The notes under the pieces were generated by a model. The model ran no database searches. It was given only the letters and a program-made list of their open reading frames with translations, and had not been told where the DNA came from. A DNA stretch of 64,000 nt. It comes from Emmonsiellopsis sp. PD_33. Its lineage: Eukaryota > Ascomycota > Eurotiomycetes > Onygenales > Ajellomycetaceae. The stretch spans positions 124,001-188,000 of the forward strand of contig JANTQF010000027.1 in assembly GCA_032988165.1 (NCBI GenBank), given 5' to 3'. The translations under genes were made by a program, and so were the position numbers. Of this stretch, positions 24,790 to 36,066 are shown one piece after another; positions within the stretch are counted from its first letter, which is position 1; each line of letters begins with the position of its first letter.

Positions 24790-27514
24790 TACTACTGGTG
24801 TTGGGACCGTCCGACCCTCCGTTAATCCGTCCCATTCGCGGGATCCGACGACCCCGCAATTCTCTCTTCTAGAGAAACCATATTTCAACGAACATGACAC
24901 ACCTTGCGCTCCCTCCAAGTCCTCAGCTTCCCATGGAAAGCACACATGCTGTGTCTGCGCACTGAGAGTGGATTTCGTATCAGAACGACCATCACCCGCG
25001 AGGTATATGAATTGACCGAGGAATCCATGCAGCAGCATCCTAACGCGCTTTGAAGGATTCGAGCAGAAGGATTACCACACTAGGCTAAATTGGGAGAGCC
25101 CTAACCCCCCTACGAACAGCCGCCGATGACATCATCCCGCAATTGCCTTTAAGCTTAAACCTTAATTCCGGCAAACAGCATCTTCTCGTGCTGTGTCGCA
25201 GGTAAACTCCCTGGCTGAAAGGTGGCCGTGAGATAGCACCAGCTTTAAAATGGGGCCCGAAGGCCGATGGGAAGAGTGGCTAAAATGTTCCTCTATCCGT
25301 CTCGTTTGGTTACGGTCTCATTTCCACAGCTATCACCCGACGCCATATAGTGGTTATTCCCTTGAAAGGTTCCTTGAGAAAACGATAATTTTTCGTTGAA
25401 GAAGGTTTTTATAGAGGATTTGGCATGGCCATCACGAAGATATGGAAATGGGTCGAATAGAATGGATGACGGTGAGATGAGACCTGCCCCTTTCTTTGAC
25501 TTCTTGATAATGAAAACTAACCTCTATATGTTTCCGCAGTTTATCCTCTTCCTAGAATGTTTTAGAGAAAGCAAGACGAAAGATACAGATAAGATGAAGT
25601 CTATATAGAGCAACCAAGGATGACCATAGGCCGAGCGTGGCTAAGTCCAGTTGAGAAGCTGCTTGTCAGCAAAACTTGTAACAACATTTCCATGTACGCA
25701 TAGATTAACAGTTTTGCATTAGCTAGATATAATATTTTCACACTTAGATCAAATACTACTTAATTATCCACAACATTATCCATAGGTTTACTGCTGCAGT
25801 GTTGGTTGGAAGATTACGTAAACGAATAAAAGTCTTGGCGTGGGGTATCCGTCTCCAACCACCAAGTTTTGCATCGATTCCTTGCACTGATTGAACATCA
25901 CCAGCAGTATTCCGGCCTGAGAATCTTCATCTTCACCCTGCATCTCCTCCATTCCCCAGGACAGGCCAAATCCTCTCCACAACATACACGAATATATGTC
26001 CGTCGTCGTACGGTGCCAGCTCAGCTCAACAGAGCCAGCCCATGCATGCATGCATCATGCATCCCAAGCCCATCCATGCGGGGGAACGAACAAACCTAAA
26101 GAAACGAGCGCGCGGGAGCAGCGAAAAAAAAGTTGGCAGAACGGCGGGCCGGGCCAAATAGATTCCCGGACCGACTGCAGTCTGGCCAGAGCCGTCCTCC
26201 ACGTTGCAGATGTCATGACGAACGAACCCTAGAAGGGTCCAGGGTGTCGCAGAGTCACCAGTTTTCATTTCCCATAAGGCTGGCGGATGGATGGAAATCT
26301 CTGCATTCTTGCAGTTGCGGATGGAGGGCCCAGGGTAGCAGTACATGACGCTGGTGCCGAATTGGCCACGTTGTTCGTGCCAGTTATGAGGTTTGCGTCA
26401 CTTCATTAGTTAACGATGATGGGTTGACGGCCAGATAAGTATCTACGCGAATGCACTGTATCTGATACCCTGTGACTTGATTTGTACAGTACAGTACATC
26501 CATGATGTTTCCGTCGTTTTCCGTGTTGAATGGCGATAGTTGACTCGGCTGCGTCGACTGTTGGAAGAAGAAGTGTTTACCAGACACGCAAGAAAGGTCG
26601 GCAGAGCCGCAAGATAATGCAACCGGGGGGAGAGGTCATGCATTTCAGCTTGCTGGGCCGAGAGTACCCCAACAAGGTAAATTGCAGACGTGCTACTATT
26701 GGCCATTGGATGGACCAGCTCATCAATGACTTTCCCGCGTTAAGAGAGCTTTCGAGCGGAGGTTGGTTGGAGATCCAGTCATATAATTAGCAACCGAAGG
26801 GAACGGTTTGGAAAAGTTGCAGAAGTGCCCTTTTGTACTGTTTCCCTTAATTTCACCATCTTGAGACTTGAGCTTTGTCTCTATGGCTTGATAGCGACCT
26901 ACCTCCCTTTGCGGCCCCTCCGGCGTCTGCTGCAGTTCAAAGTGCAATACTTGCGTCTCCCTCCCGCTCCTCTTCGATCCGAATACCCGTGCGGCAGACA
27001 TTCTCCATATCCCAGTCTCCAGATTCCTTTTGTCCATTGGATCCGTGCCATCTTTTATCGACGTCCAGAATCCGCCTGGACCACTATCGATCGACGCTAC
27101 CAATATCGGGCACAGAGAGCTTCCCCCTCCCCCGACTTGTTCCCCCGCAGATATCATATGCGAACTATCACGACGTGTCGGCGCTTCACTTGCCCGCGCA
27201 ATCAGTGGTATAGTCCTGTGACACGCATATGAAAGTCGACTTGACCTCCATGTAAGTCATCCTTTCTCTTGATATCAAGAGCCGCAATTGTGGGGGCCGA
27301 AAGGTATTTTCTTTCCCGTCGACATCTGATGGGCCTTTGGTTCTGCGGCGGCATAGGAAGGGGCCATGGTGAATATATAATGTTGGGCATTGCTTCACAA
27401 CCTGTCTTCATGTACCTGTCTCTGCATATAACCATATGAGAGTACTATGCCCCGTCCGTATCTGTTGGATATATCTTGCTTCCTTTACCGGCTCCCGTTG
27501 CACTGTTATTCACC
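24790..27514. other. Long intergenic region (2.7 kb) without a recognised gene
   Basis: No frame here shows family motifs. The longest, at 26723-27232 on both strands, lie opposite each other and look like chance. A CATG-rich palindromic stretch (CATGCATGCATGCATCATGC) occurs at 26041-26060. The right end (about 27200-27514) is probably the promoter and 5' UTR of the split-start gene. A non-coding RNA gene would fit the length, but nothing in the sequence shows one. Confidence 0.5.
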
Positions 27515-28420
27515 AGTAAGTACATGTCTTTGGTGTTTCGATATATATAAGGGGTCAATACTAATCTGTTTATAGTGGCTTCCTCCAATGCTATACAAGA
27601 ATGGCAGAGCCATCAAGCCGGCGGGTTTACTGACCGTCTTGTAGAGTTAACTTACCTCCCACGTCCATCCTCGCCTTTGCCGGCGGAGAATAGACCGAGA
27701 AATAACAGGGCGAAAACAACCTCTCATCGGAGTTCTTTGATTGTCGAGAATAGCAAAGACGGGATTAGTGAAACGTCTGCGTCCAGCATGGCTTCATCGA
27801 GTACAGTCCCAACGCTGTCGCAACCCTCATCCTCCAGCAGCTCAGACTCCATTCATACCAGCCTTGGAGAAAAGCTTCCCATTCGTTACCTCCTCGACGA
27901 CAATGGGAATAGGAACCATACCACCCCACCGCCCACAGACAACACCTCGGAAACACGCGCCGGGCATATATGTTTCTTCCACATCCTCGACTGCAATCAG
28001 AGATTCACAGATCTTAAAGAGTGGAAAACCCACGTGCTGAGCCACTTCCGATCCCATCCACCGCCCACCGACGCTACATGCCCAGCATGCCCATATACAA
28101 TCTCAGACCAACGCCCGGGCGTCGCCTGGCGAGCTCTGGTGGCGCATATGGCCGACGAACACCTCAAACATGGGCTCTCAATGCAGTATATCTGTCCAGA
28201 TCTGGAACTCATGCGACACCTATACTATCTGCACGTCATCACGCAGGAGCAACTAAAACTGGTCCAGCTCCCAGCTGCCCCTCGGAGACCGGGGTATAAC
28301 CCAGCGCTAGACTCGGTGAGAGCCAGCATCGGCTCCTCGGATGATCCGTGCTTTGTCCATACGGGTCGGCGGCGCGATCGGAGAATGAGAAGCCGGCCGC
28401 ATGGGATCAGTGTGGCTTAA
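27515..28420 (+). CDS. C2H2-like zinc-finger protein with intron-split start codon
   Basis: The start codon is built by splicing: A at 27515 (context CACCA, followed by donor GTAAGT), intron 27516-27575 (acceptor TTTATAG), then TG at 27576-27577, giving ACC-ATG-GCT, a good Kozak context. The product is 281 residues. The N-terminal 125 residues are disordered and Ser-rich. Two zinc-finger-like units follow: Cys133, Cys140, His153, His157 (CFFHILDC ... HVLSH) and Cys169, Cys172, His191, His196 (CPAC ... HMADEH). The C-terminal 80 residues include LMRHLYYLHVITQEQLKLV and a basic tail. Both fingers have unusual spacing, so nucleic-acid binding is likely but not certain. Without the splice the frame has no ATG until Met72 (27788), well inside the protein. 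Function unknown. Confidence 0.65.
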
Positions 28421-29581
28421 ACGGCCCTGTTGTCGCAAAGGTGACGGTGGTGGTTGGTGGAGATTAATGTGCTGGTCGCATGCGTGTGGGATATTGAAGA
28501 ATTATTCCCTTCAAAGTTGTTACCGGTTGCAGCTTTGAACTCCGATCTTCGACTTTCTTTCATTTCTTTTACCGTCACCTAGGTGTCACGTCGACTCGTT
28601 GGTATTGCTTCTTTGCCATGTACATATCGGCAGCCCAGAGTTTTCGGATGTTAAGATCGAGGCTGGTTTCTGCCTAGTTGGATGCTTGCCCCTTTCGCCA
28701 TGGATTCATCACGTGGTCCGGCATGCAGCGGCCTGTCGGAACTTGGGAAGCTGTGTACAGCCCGGTCCACGACATATGGAGTGTTTATGTTGCGATTGGC
28801 GCTGTTCGGGTGGTTGTGATGGCGATGATGGCTCTCAGATGGAAGTTTTCTATTTCTGCGTGCAGCTTTTAAGATACCCAAATTGACAGTGCGTTTTCCC
28901 GTTTTGTGTGGCAATCCATATGTTTTCTGTTTCTATTTGTTGTTTGCAGTATATATTCTGAGACACAGATTTAAATACCCTACCTAGTCTTTAATTGATT
29001 GCTTGCTATCTGTTTTACAAGCTTGAACAGAGAGTAGTTACTAGTACTATTCAAGGGGCGAGTTACTTCTTCCTCATAGTCTAGCCATAACTACTAGTAG
29101 TATATCTATGAAAGTGTGTGCAATTATAGGCCATCCCCCACACCCGTTCCTCTCTGGTCTCTGGCAGACCGTTTAGACAATCATATCGCAATGTCCACAG
29201 CTCAGTCCTATTCATTCTATCTTTCTTCATATATGCCACTCTCTTCATAGATCCCAACACCATAGATCCAACCACGCTAAACCGAACCTGGAAGCGTGAT
29301 CAAACCGAGCAAACACACCGCAATCGGAACATCGCGAACTTCCATCCAGCTCGCCGTGAAAGCATCAAACATTTACCTGACAGCCAACATCCAACGCCAA
29401 CTCCGCCACGCCCTCTCTGGCCGCTTAATTACCCTGCCCGCCCTCTTCCCCTCCCAGCAGAATGACTGCCCCGCCCCTCGCCGCCTCTTGATTTCCGATC
29501 CCCACCCGCATCCCCGTCCCAACCAACCCACCCACCAACCCGCCGCCTCCTCTCCTCTCCAACTCAATCCCCTCGTAGACA
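28421..29581. other. Intergenic region between the zinc-finger gene and LSM1
   Basis: No recognised gene. Short frames overlap on both strands without motifs. The last 250 bases are C/T-rich on the plus strand, consistent with the LSM1 promoter and 5' UTR. Confidence 0.5.
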
Positions 29582-30453
29582 ATGGAGAACCTCTCCCTGC
29601 ACGACCACAACAATGGCCACGCCCCCAGCGGGCGCCGGGGTGGCCCGCCGTCCGGCCCGCACCACGGCCAGCAGCGCGGCCACCACCCCGCATTCCAACA
29701 TCAGCAGCAACAGCCTACTCCGCCTCCCGCGCCGGGCCAGACACCTTCGCCCACGCCCAGGATGCCGCAGGGCCCGCCGCAGCTGCCGCCGCAGATGTTC
29801 ACGACCGCTGCGCAATTGTTGGATTTGACTGATAGTGAGCAATGCCCTTCTCGAGATGGTGGATGGATGGGATAGATGGGAAGGGGGTAGAATGGGTATA
29901 AATTGGTTATTCCAATTAGCAATGCTGACCTAAATTTGTGCGGCTGCAGAAAAGCTCGTTTTGGTTCTCCGTGACGGCCGCAAATTGATTGGCGTGTTGC
30001 GCAGTTGGGATCAATTTGGTGAGTCAAGGCCTATATATCCACCAGATGTGATACCACTCTCTCCGGTACATTGCTAACCTATACGTGTTCTAGCAAACCT
30101 CGTCCTCCAAGGCACTGTCGAGCGACTCTACGCCGGTAAACTCTTTGCCGATATTCAACGAGGAATCTACCTAGTTCGAGGAGAGAATGTGCTTTTACTG
30201 GGAGAAGTCGTATGTTGTTACTTGGACCCTAGGTCTACATTGTCCATGTGTTTTCTGACGGTTTGTTTGGCAAATACAGGATCTGGATAAGGAAGACGAT
30301 ATTCCACCCGGCTACAGCGAAGCGCCATACGCAGAGGTTTTCGAACTGAAGAAGAAAGAAGATAGCGAGCGGAAGGCGGGCGATAAGCGCCGTAGCACGA
30401 AATTGCAGACCCTCGGCTTCGAGGCTGAGCACAGTGGGGAGATCCTGTTCTAA
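29582..30453 (+). CDS. lsm1: Sm-like protein Lsm1 (mRNA decapping, Lsm1-7 complex)
   Basis: Four exons: 29582-29834, 29950-30018, 30094-30209 and 30280-30453, giving 203 residues. The Sm fold is complete: Sm1 motif KKLVLVLRDGRKLIGVLRSW followed by DQFANLVLQGTVERL, and Sm2 motif GIYLVRGENVLLLGEV. The C-terminal extension (DLDKEDDIPPGYSEAPYAEV) is characteristic of Lsm1 and distinguishes it from the spliceosomal Lsm8. In yeast Lsm1-7 binds the 3' end of deadenylated mRNA in P-bodies and promotes decapping by Dcp2; this is established for the family. The N-terminal 80 residues are a fungal-type low-complexity extension rich in Pro, Gln, His and Gly. All splice phases agree. ATG 29582 is the first in a long C-rich leader. 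Confidence 0.92.
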
Positions 30454-31313
30454 AGGGTTTTGGTTTGTGGTTTATTCGAGTGGCCTGGGATCGCTGAGGC
30501 CGAACTGAGCCGTTGCTTCGGATTAATGAACCTCTTCTGGGGATGGACCAACTGGATGTTATGGAGTGCGCGGCAGGACATACCGCATTTACCGCTGTCA
30601 CAGTTCGATGGCCTTTATATTTATTCACAGAGGCTGGAGCGCATGGAAGCTCTTTTTCTTTTTTTTTTTTTACACTTTTGTCTTCACGGACTCACCCTCC
30701 CTCCGAACCCTTACCTTACACCCCGACGAGTTACGAATGAGCGTTGAGACATGAATTGAAAAAATATGAGAGAAACGACACGACAGGAAGAAAGAAATGG
30801 TGGATGCCAGGCGTTGCAGAATATTGTGAAATGCTTCAGACCTGTGCGTGGAGAAGGGCGGAAGGGATGATGAGGGAACAGCATAGGGATGCAATGCATA
30901 CTTTGGGAATACTTCGATATAGATAGAAAATATGATGCAGTTTGAGGGCTATTTTATATACTCCCTTGTTCTGTGCTGCTGGTCGTAGCAATTGGGAGCG
31001 CTGGTTTCTAACGGCAGCCAGGCCGCATTGTAAACGATAGATCATAAGCAGGATTAAATCTCGTTCTTGTCTGAAATACTAGCCCGTCTCAATTCTGTAG
31101 AATATTTAGATATTGTTGGTGTTCAGATATTATTTCTGTTGCGGTCTCTCCTTTCGCCCCACAAAATCTTCCCTATCGATAAAAACCACCAAAAAAAATT
31201 ATCCGCATCACTTTTTGCAACTTCAACCTCCACCACCAAAACCACCAAACCACCAGCCTGTCGACAGCACCTTTTGCAGCAGTGAACTCCCCCGCTCGGG
31301 ATCCACTTGCAAT
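30454..31313. other. Intergenic region between LSM1 and RRP12
   Basis: No gene seen. It contains a poly-T run at 30655-30671 near the LSM1 3' end. The 150 bases before 31314 are pyrimidine- and ACC-rich, fitting the RRP12 promoter and leader. Confidence 0.5.
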
Positions 31314-34300
31314 ATGGCGTCGCTGCAGGAAAAGCTCGACAAAATAAAATCCCCCAAGCTGCAAAACCAGCACCATGTAAGCCATCCCAATCCCGCCCTC
31401 CACCGCTATATCTATCCCCCAGCGAAAAATCCCCAGAGGCTAATTGTCCCTACAGACCTCAGTAGTCCTATCCGCGGTGGAAGACACGCTCCGCGACCAG
31501 AATGCCGACTTCACCGCGACCGCATACTTCGCCGCCCTGCTCGCTCTGCTCGGCCAGGCCATCTCGTCCACCCAGGGCATCGTGAGCAAAGACCTCGCTG
31601 CCTCCGTCGTCTACCTCCTCGACACCGTCGCCCCCTTCGTGCCCGCGCCCCTCCTCCGCTCCAAGTTCTCCCAGATCCTCACTAGTCTCGCGCCGGCCCT
31701 GACGCTGCCGGAAATCGAGGCGCCCCTGCTCAAGTCGTCAATTGGATGTCTGGAATCGTTGCTCGTGGCGCAGGATGCGGCGGCATGGGCGCTGCCGCAG
31801 ACACAAGTTGGCCCGCGACGGGCGATGGCGGGACTGTTGGCGCTGGCGGTGGATCATAGGCCGAAGGTGCGCAAGCGGGTGCAGGATACGTTGGTGCACG
31901 TATTGAAGAATCCCCCGCCTAGTCCGTCGCTGGACCATCCCGCGGCGGATATGTGTGCGGAGACGGCGCTGCGGACGCTCAGCGAGAGCATTGCTGCGGC
32001 CGCGAAAGCCAAGAAGGCTGGCCGACATGGACATCAGGAGCAGAGCCAGCATGAGCCGGTGGTTATCCATGCGGTGCAGCTGGTGAAGACCATTGCGTCT
32101 GCGTCTGGGGGGTGGCCGACGAAGAAGATCGAGCCGCTTTGCGAGTTGTTGATGAATGTTTCCAGGTCGTCGAATGAGTATCTTACCATGGGGGCGTTTG
32201 AGGTGTTCGAGATCATTTTCGAGGGAATGGCGGATGATTTTTCTTCGTCGAAATTGCCCCGGCTTATGGAGGCCATTTCGGAATTGAAGCCTGCACAGAA
32301 TGATTCTCAGCTACTCCCGCCTTGGATTGCGGTTCTTTCGAGAGGCTACGATGTCTCTGCACAAGTCAACCCGGAGGAAACATTTGAGAAGCTCCCGGAG
32401 CTTTTTGATCTTATTTCCGCCTTCCTCGCCTCGCCTTCGCGAAATATCAGAATATCTGCTTCCGAGTGTCTTATTTCGTTCCTAGTCAACTGCATCCCGG
32501 ATAGTGTCGTCCTTGAGCCGTCGATATATGACGAGAAGATTTTCGAGAAACTCGCCAAAGCTGCTATCGGACTTCTCTCTCTCAAATACCAGGCTGCATG
32601 GATGGAGGTATTCCACGTGCTTTCTGCCATGTTTGATGCTCTGAAATGGAGGTCTTCCCCTGTTCTGACCGATGTTGTGCGAACAATTGGCGAGCTGCGC
32701 GGAAACGAGTCATTCAACGGCAAAAAGGAGGCTGACAAGGTGCTTGGCTCTGCTATTGCCGCCATGGGTCCGGAGGCAGTGTTGGACATACTTCCCCTGA
32801 ATATCACGAACCAAAAGGCCGGCCACCCAGGCCGGGTCTGGCTTATCCCCATCCTCCGCGACCATGTATCAAATACCCGCCTTGCATACTTCAAATCCGA
32901 GTTCGTTCCTCTCAGTGAAGCGCTTTTCCAGAGAGTTCTCGAGTACGGCAATGCTGAGAAAACGGTCGAGGTCAAGATCTTTGAAACCCTCGTCCAGCAG
33001 ACCTGGGCTACTCTGCCCGGCTTTTGCGAGCTGCCATTGGATCTTACAGAGGCCTTTGACCAAGGCTTTGCTGAGCTTCTGTCGAATGTGCTGTACAAGC
33101 AGACCGAACTCCGGGTGGATGTTTGCAAGGCGCTACAGAACCTTGTGGAGTCCAACCAGGCCATTACCTCATTGGAGTCTGAGAAGGACGATTTGATACT
33201 CCAGCGAAGGATCTCGAAGGAGGATGCAAAGAAGAATCTTGCGCATCTCGCTACGTTCTCGAGTAACCTGCTCGCTGTCCTTTTCAACGTCTACAGTCAA
33301 ACTCTTCCGCAGTTCAGGGGCTTTATTCTACGCTGCATCAATGCCTATTTGAGCATTACTGGCGAAAATGTATGTATTTCTATCCATATTTTAATTCATG
33401 TTCATTGAATTGTGTTACTAATGGCGACTAGGAATTGATCGAGACGTTCACCCGGGTCACGACAATGCTGGAGAACTCCCTCAATGAACCCCCTGAGACC
33501 CCAGAGCAGAAGCAAGCCAAGGGTCCTGGGGACAAGATGCCCCCAACTTCGCACACACTCATGGATCTCGTCGTTACTATGTCGATATACCTGCCCCGGT
33601 CGAGTTTTCAAACCCTGTTTGCCCTCGCCGCAGTCGTCCTCGGCAAACAGTCCTCTGATCCGCAATTGATCAAGAAAGCATACAAGCTCATCCCCCGCCT
33701 TGCGACGACAGAAACCGGCACTGCTGCGTTGCGCGAACGCAGCTCCGAGCTTCAATCCCTTATTCTCTCCACTGCAGACCAAACGCCGGCCCCAGCTCGC
33801 CGAGACCGTCTCCTCGCAATCCATGAAATCGTCACCTACCTACCAACCTCAGACCTGCACTTCATCCCCTCCGTCCTCTCAGAGGTTGTCCTTGGATGTA
33901 AGGAGAGTAACGAGAAAGCTCGCTCAGCCGCCTTCGCCCTACTCGTCCACCTCGCCCAGCGCACCATCGACCCGGAACAGAACCCCGCAGGCACCGTCAT
34001 CCGCAACTCGCTGGTCCCCCACATGCCCAACGACGCGCCCGACGCGCCCGCCACGATCGAAGAGTTCTTCACTATGGTCTCCGCCGGTCTCGCCGGCAGC
34101 TCACCACACATGGTCGCGGCCTCAGTCACAGCGCTCTCGCGGCTCCTCTTCGACTTCCACGCTCAACTGCCCCCCGCCATGCTCTCGGACCTCGTCCAAA
34201 CCATCGACCTCTTCCTAACAAGCAACAACCGCGAAATCGTCCGCTCGGTCCTCGGCTTCGTAAAAGTCGCCGTCGTCGCATTGCCCGAAGACATGCTCCG

Positions 34301-35378
34301 CCCTCGCTTGGACTCACTCATTCCAAACCTCATGGTCTGGAGCAAGGAACACAAGGGCCGCCTAAAGAGCAAAGTCAAGGGCATCATTGAACGGCTGATC
34401 CGGCGCTTCGGCGCCCAGCTCCTCGAGACTCTCGCCGGCGACGCAGATCGCAAGATGGTCGTGGCAATCCGCAAGGAGCGCGAGCGGCGCAAGCGCAAGA
34501 AGACGCAAGCCAAGGAAGCAGGCGACGACGAGGAGGAAGAAGGCGAGGGCGACGGCCACGACAACCGCACCCGCAAACCCGGCCCCGCGCCGGGCGAGAA
34601 ATCATTCAACAACGAATTCGACAAGGCAGTCTACGGCTCCGACATGTCCGACTCGGACTTTGGCAGCTCGGACTCCGACGACGCCAGCGAAATCGACGTC
34701 GACGAGCAAGGCAACATGCACAAGGCCAGCCGGAAGCAGCATCAACAACGGGGTAAACCCGCCCGCGGTGCCAGCGGCACCCAATACATCCGGGAGCTTT
34801 CGCCGGAATCGAACCCGCTTGATCTCCTCGCGCCCAACGCGCTGGCGAATATCTCGACGACGAAGCCGTCTGTGCGGTTCCTGGCGTCGAAGACGAAAAA
34901 GCGCTCTGCGCGCGTTGATGTTGATGGGAAGCTGCTGCTTGGTTTGGATGGGGATGGGGATATGGGGATGGATTCTGGTGGGGGTGATGCTGGTCCGGCT
35001 GCTGAAGGTGGTAGTATCAACGCGTACCTGTCCGCGGTTGGTGGGCCGGATGCGGTGCGCCGTGGCCAGCGGGGCCGGCTGAAGGTTGCCCAGGGGAAGA
35101 GGGGGGGGGGTGATGAGATGGATATTGATGAGGATGATGGGGAGGTGGCGAGGGCGGTTGGGAAAGAGATGAAGCATGGGAGTGGGAGGAGGGGGTTGGG
35201 GATGGAGAAGGTTAGTGGGAGTGGTGGAGGGGGGAGGATTGAGAAGAGAGGTCGTGGAGGGAAGTTTGGGGGTGGTGGGCGGGGTGGAGGCGCGAGGAGT
35301 GGGAGTGGAGGGTTTAGGGCTGGTGGGAGGGGAGGACGAGGAGGAGGACGAGGGGGAGGGGGACGGGGGAGGAGGTAG
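31314..35378 (+). CDS. rrp12: Ribosomal RNA processing protein Rrp12 (NUC173 domain)
   Basis: Three exons: 31314-31376, 31456-33369 and 33432-35378, giving 1307 residues, close to yeast Rrp12 (about 1230). It is a HEAT/ARM-like helical repeat protein; the middle holds the NUC173 region (PPWIAVLSRGYDVSAQV, then helical repeats up to the TFTRVTTMLENS part after the second intron). Rrp12 is needed for nucleolar maturation and nuclear export of pre-ribosomal subunits. The C-terminal 250 residues are charged and disordered: Lys/Arg-rich (RKERERRKRKK), then acidic (SDMSDSDFGSSDSDD), then a Gly/Arg-rich RGG-type tail of about 60 residues. That tail comes from an almost pure purine tract at 35100-35377 and may be length-variable. 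The first exon encodes only 21 residues. Housekeeping gene, pairing sensibly with neighbouring lsm1 only in the broad sense of RNA metabolism. Confidence 0.9.
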
Positions 35379-36066
35379 ATGGATATAAATAATATTGTTC
35401 TCAGGAAAGGGGTGAGTGTGGTTGATTGTGGATGGCCGTGCAGAATGATACCTAACATCGTTGATGTTGCTGATGTCTATGTTAAAAATTGGGAGAGGAG
35501 GGTTTAGGAAAAGGATGTTTTTATTGGTTTTCCTTATATAGCGAACTATTTAGTTTTAACGCTTTTTTCTTTCGTCAGCCTCTCCTGGTGTTAATCCCAA
35601 TGTAAAATGCCACTGGCCGAATATACCACGGGTGTATTTGGTTGCTCGTCTTTTTATTGACAATTCTTGCCAGCATCAAACCTCATTCAGCAAGCAATGG
35701 ATTGCCAGAAACCAAACAGGCCTGCAGCCTGCTGGAGCTATATAATAGAACGTAACTGATGAGGCAACACAAGCCCCTCGGCCGACTACATATATCAGAA
35801 CCAAAGACCGAAAAACGGCCCTAACCTCTTCCCAAATCCTGTGACGAGAGACCCTAAAAATAAACGCTCAAACTCCCCATGAAGAATTTCCACCTACTTA
35901 CTCTCTTCAGATTTTGTTTCAGGGCTATAGCCTCCTGACATCACCATGAATAGCACACAGATCATCTCTTTCCTCATTCCCAAGTGGAATCTCCGCTTTG
36001 AATACGAAGCCATCAACTGCACCAAAAACCCCGAATCAGACACTACAATTCCAGTTTCCTTTCGCA
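35379..36066. other. Convergent intergenic region, RRP12 / NLR gene
   Basis: No gene seen. It holds the 3' ends of two converging genes. The open frame running into 35894-36118 on the minus strand is only a shadow of the NLR 3' end. Confidence 0.55.

Noticed and set aside
26723..27232. Overlapping frames of 144 and 135 codons on both strands
   Set aside because: Opposite one another, no motifs and no splice support; probably promoter or UTR of the zinc-finger gene.
34742..35458. 238-codon proline-rich minus-strand frame
   Set aside because: Shadow of the purine-rich RRP12 tail; Pro/Leu composition follows from the reverse complement of Gly/Arg codons.
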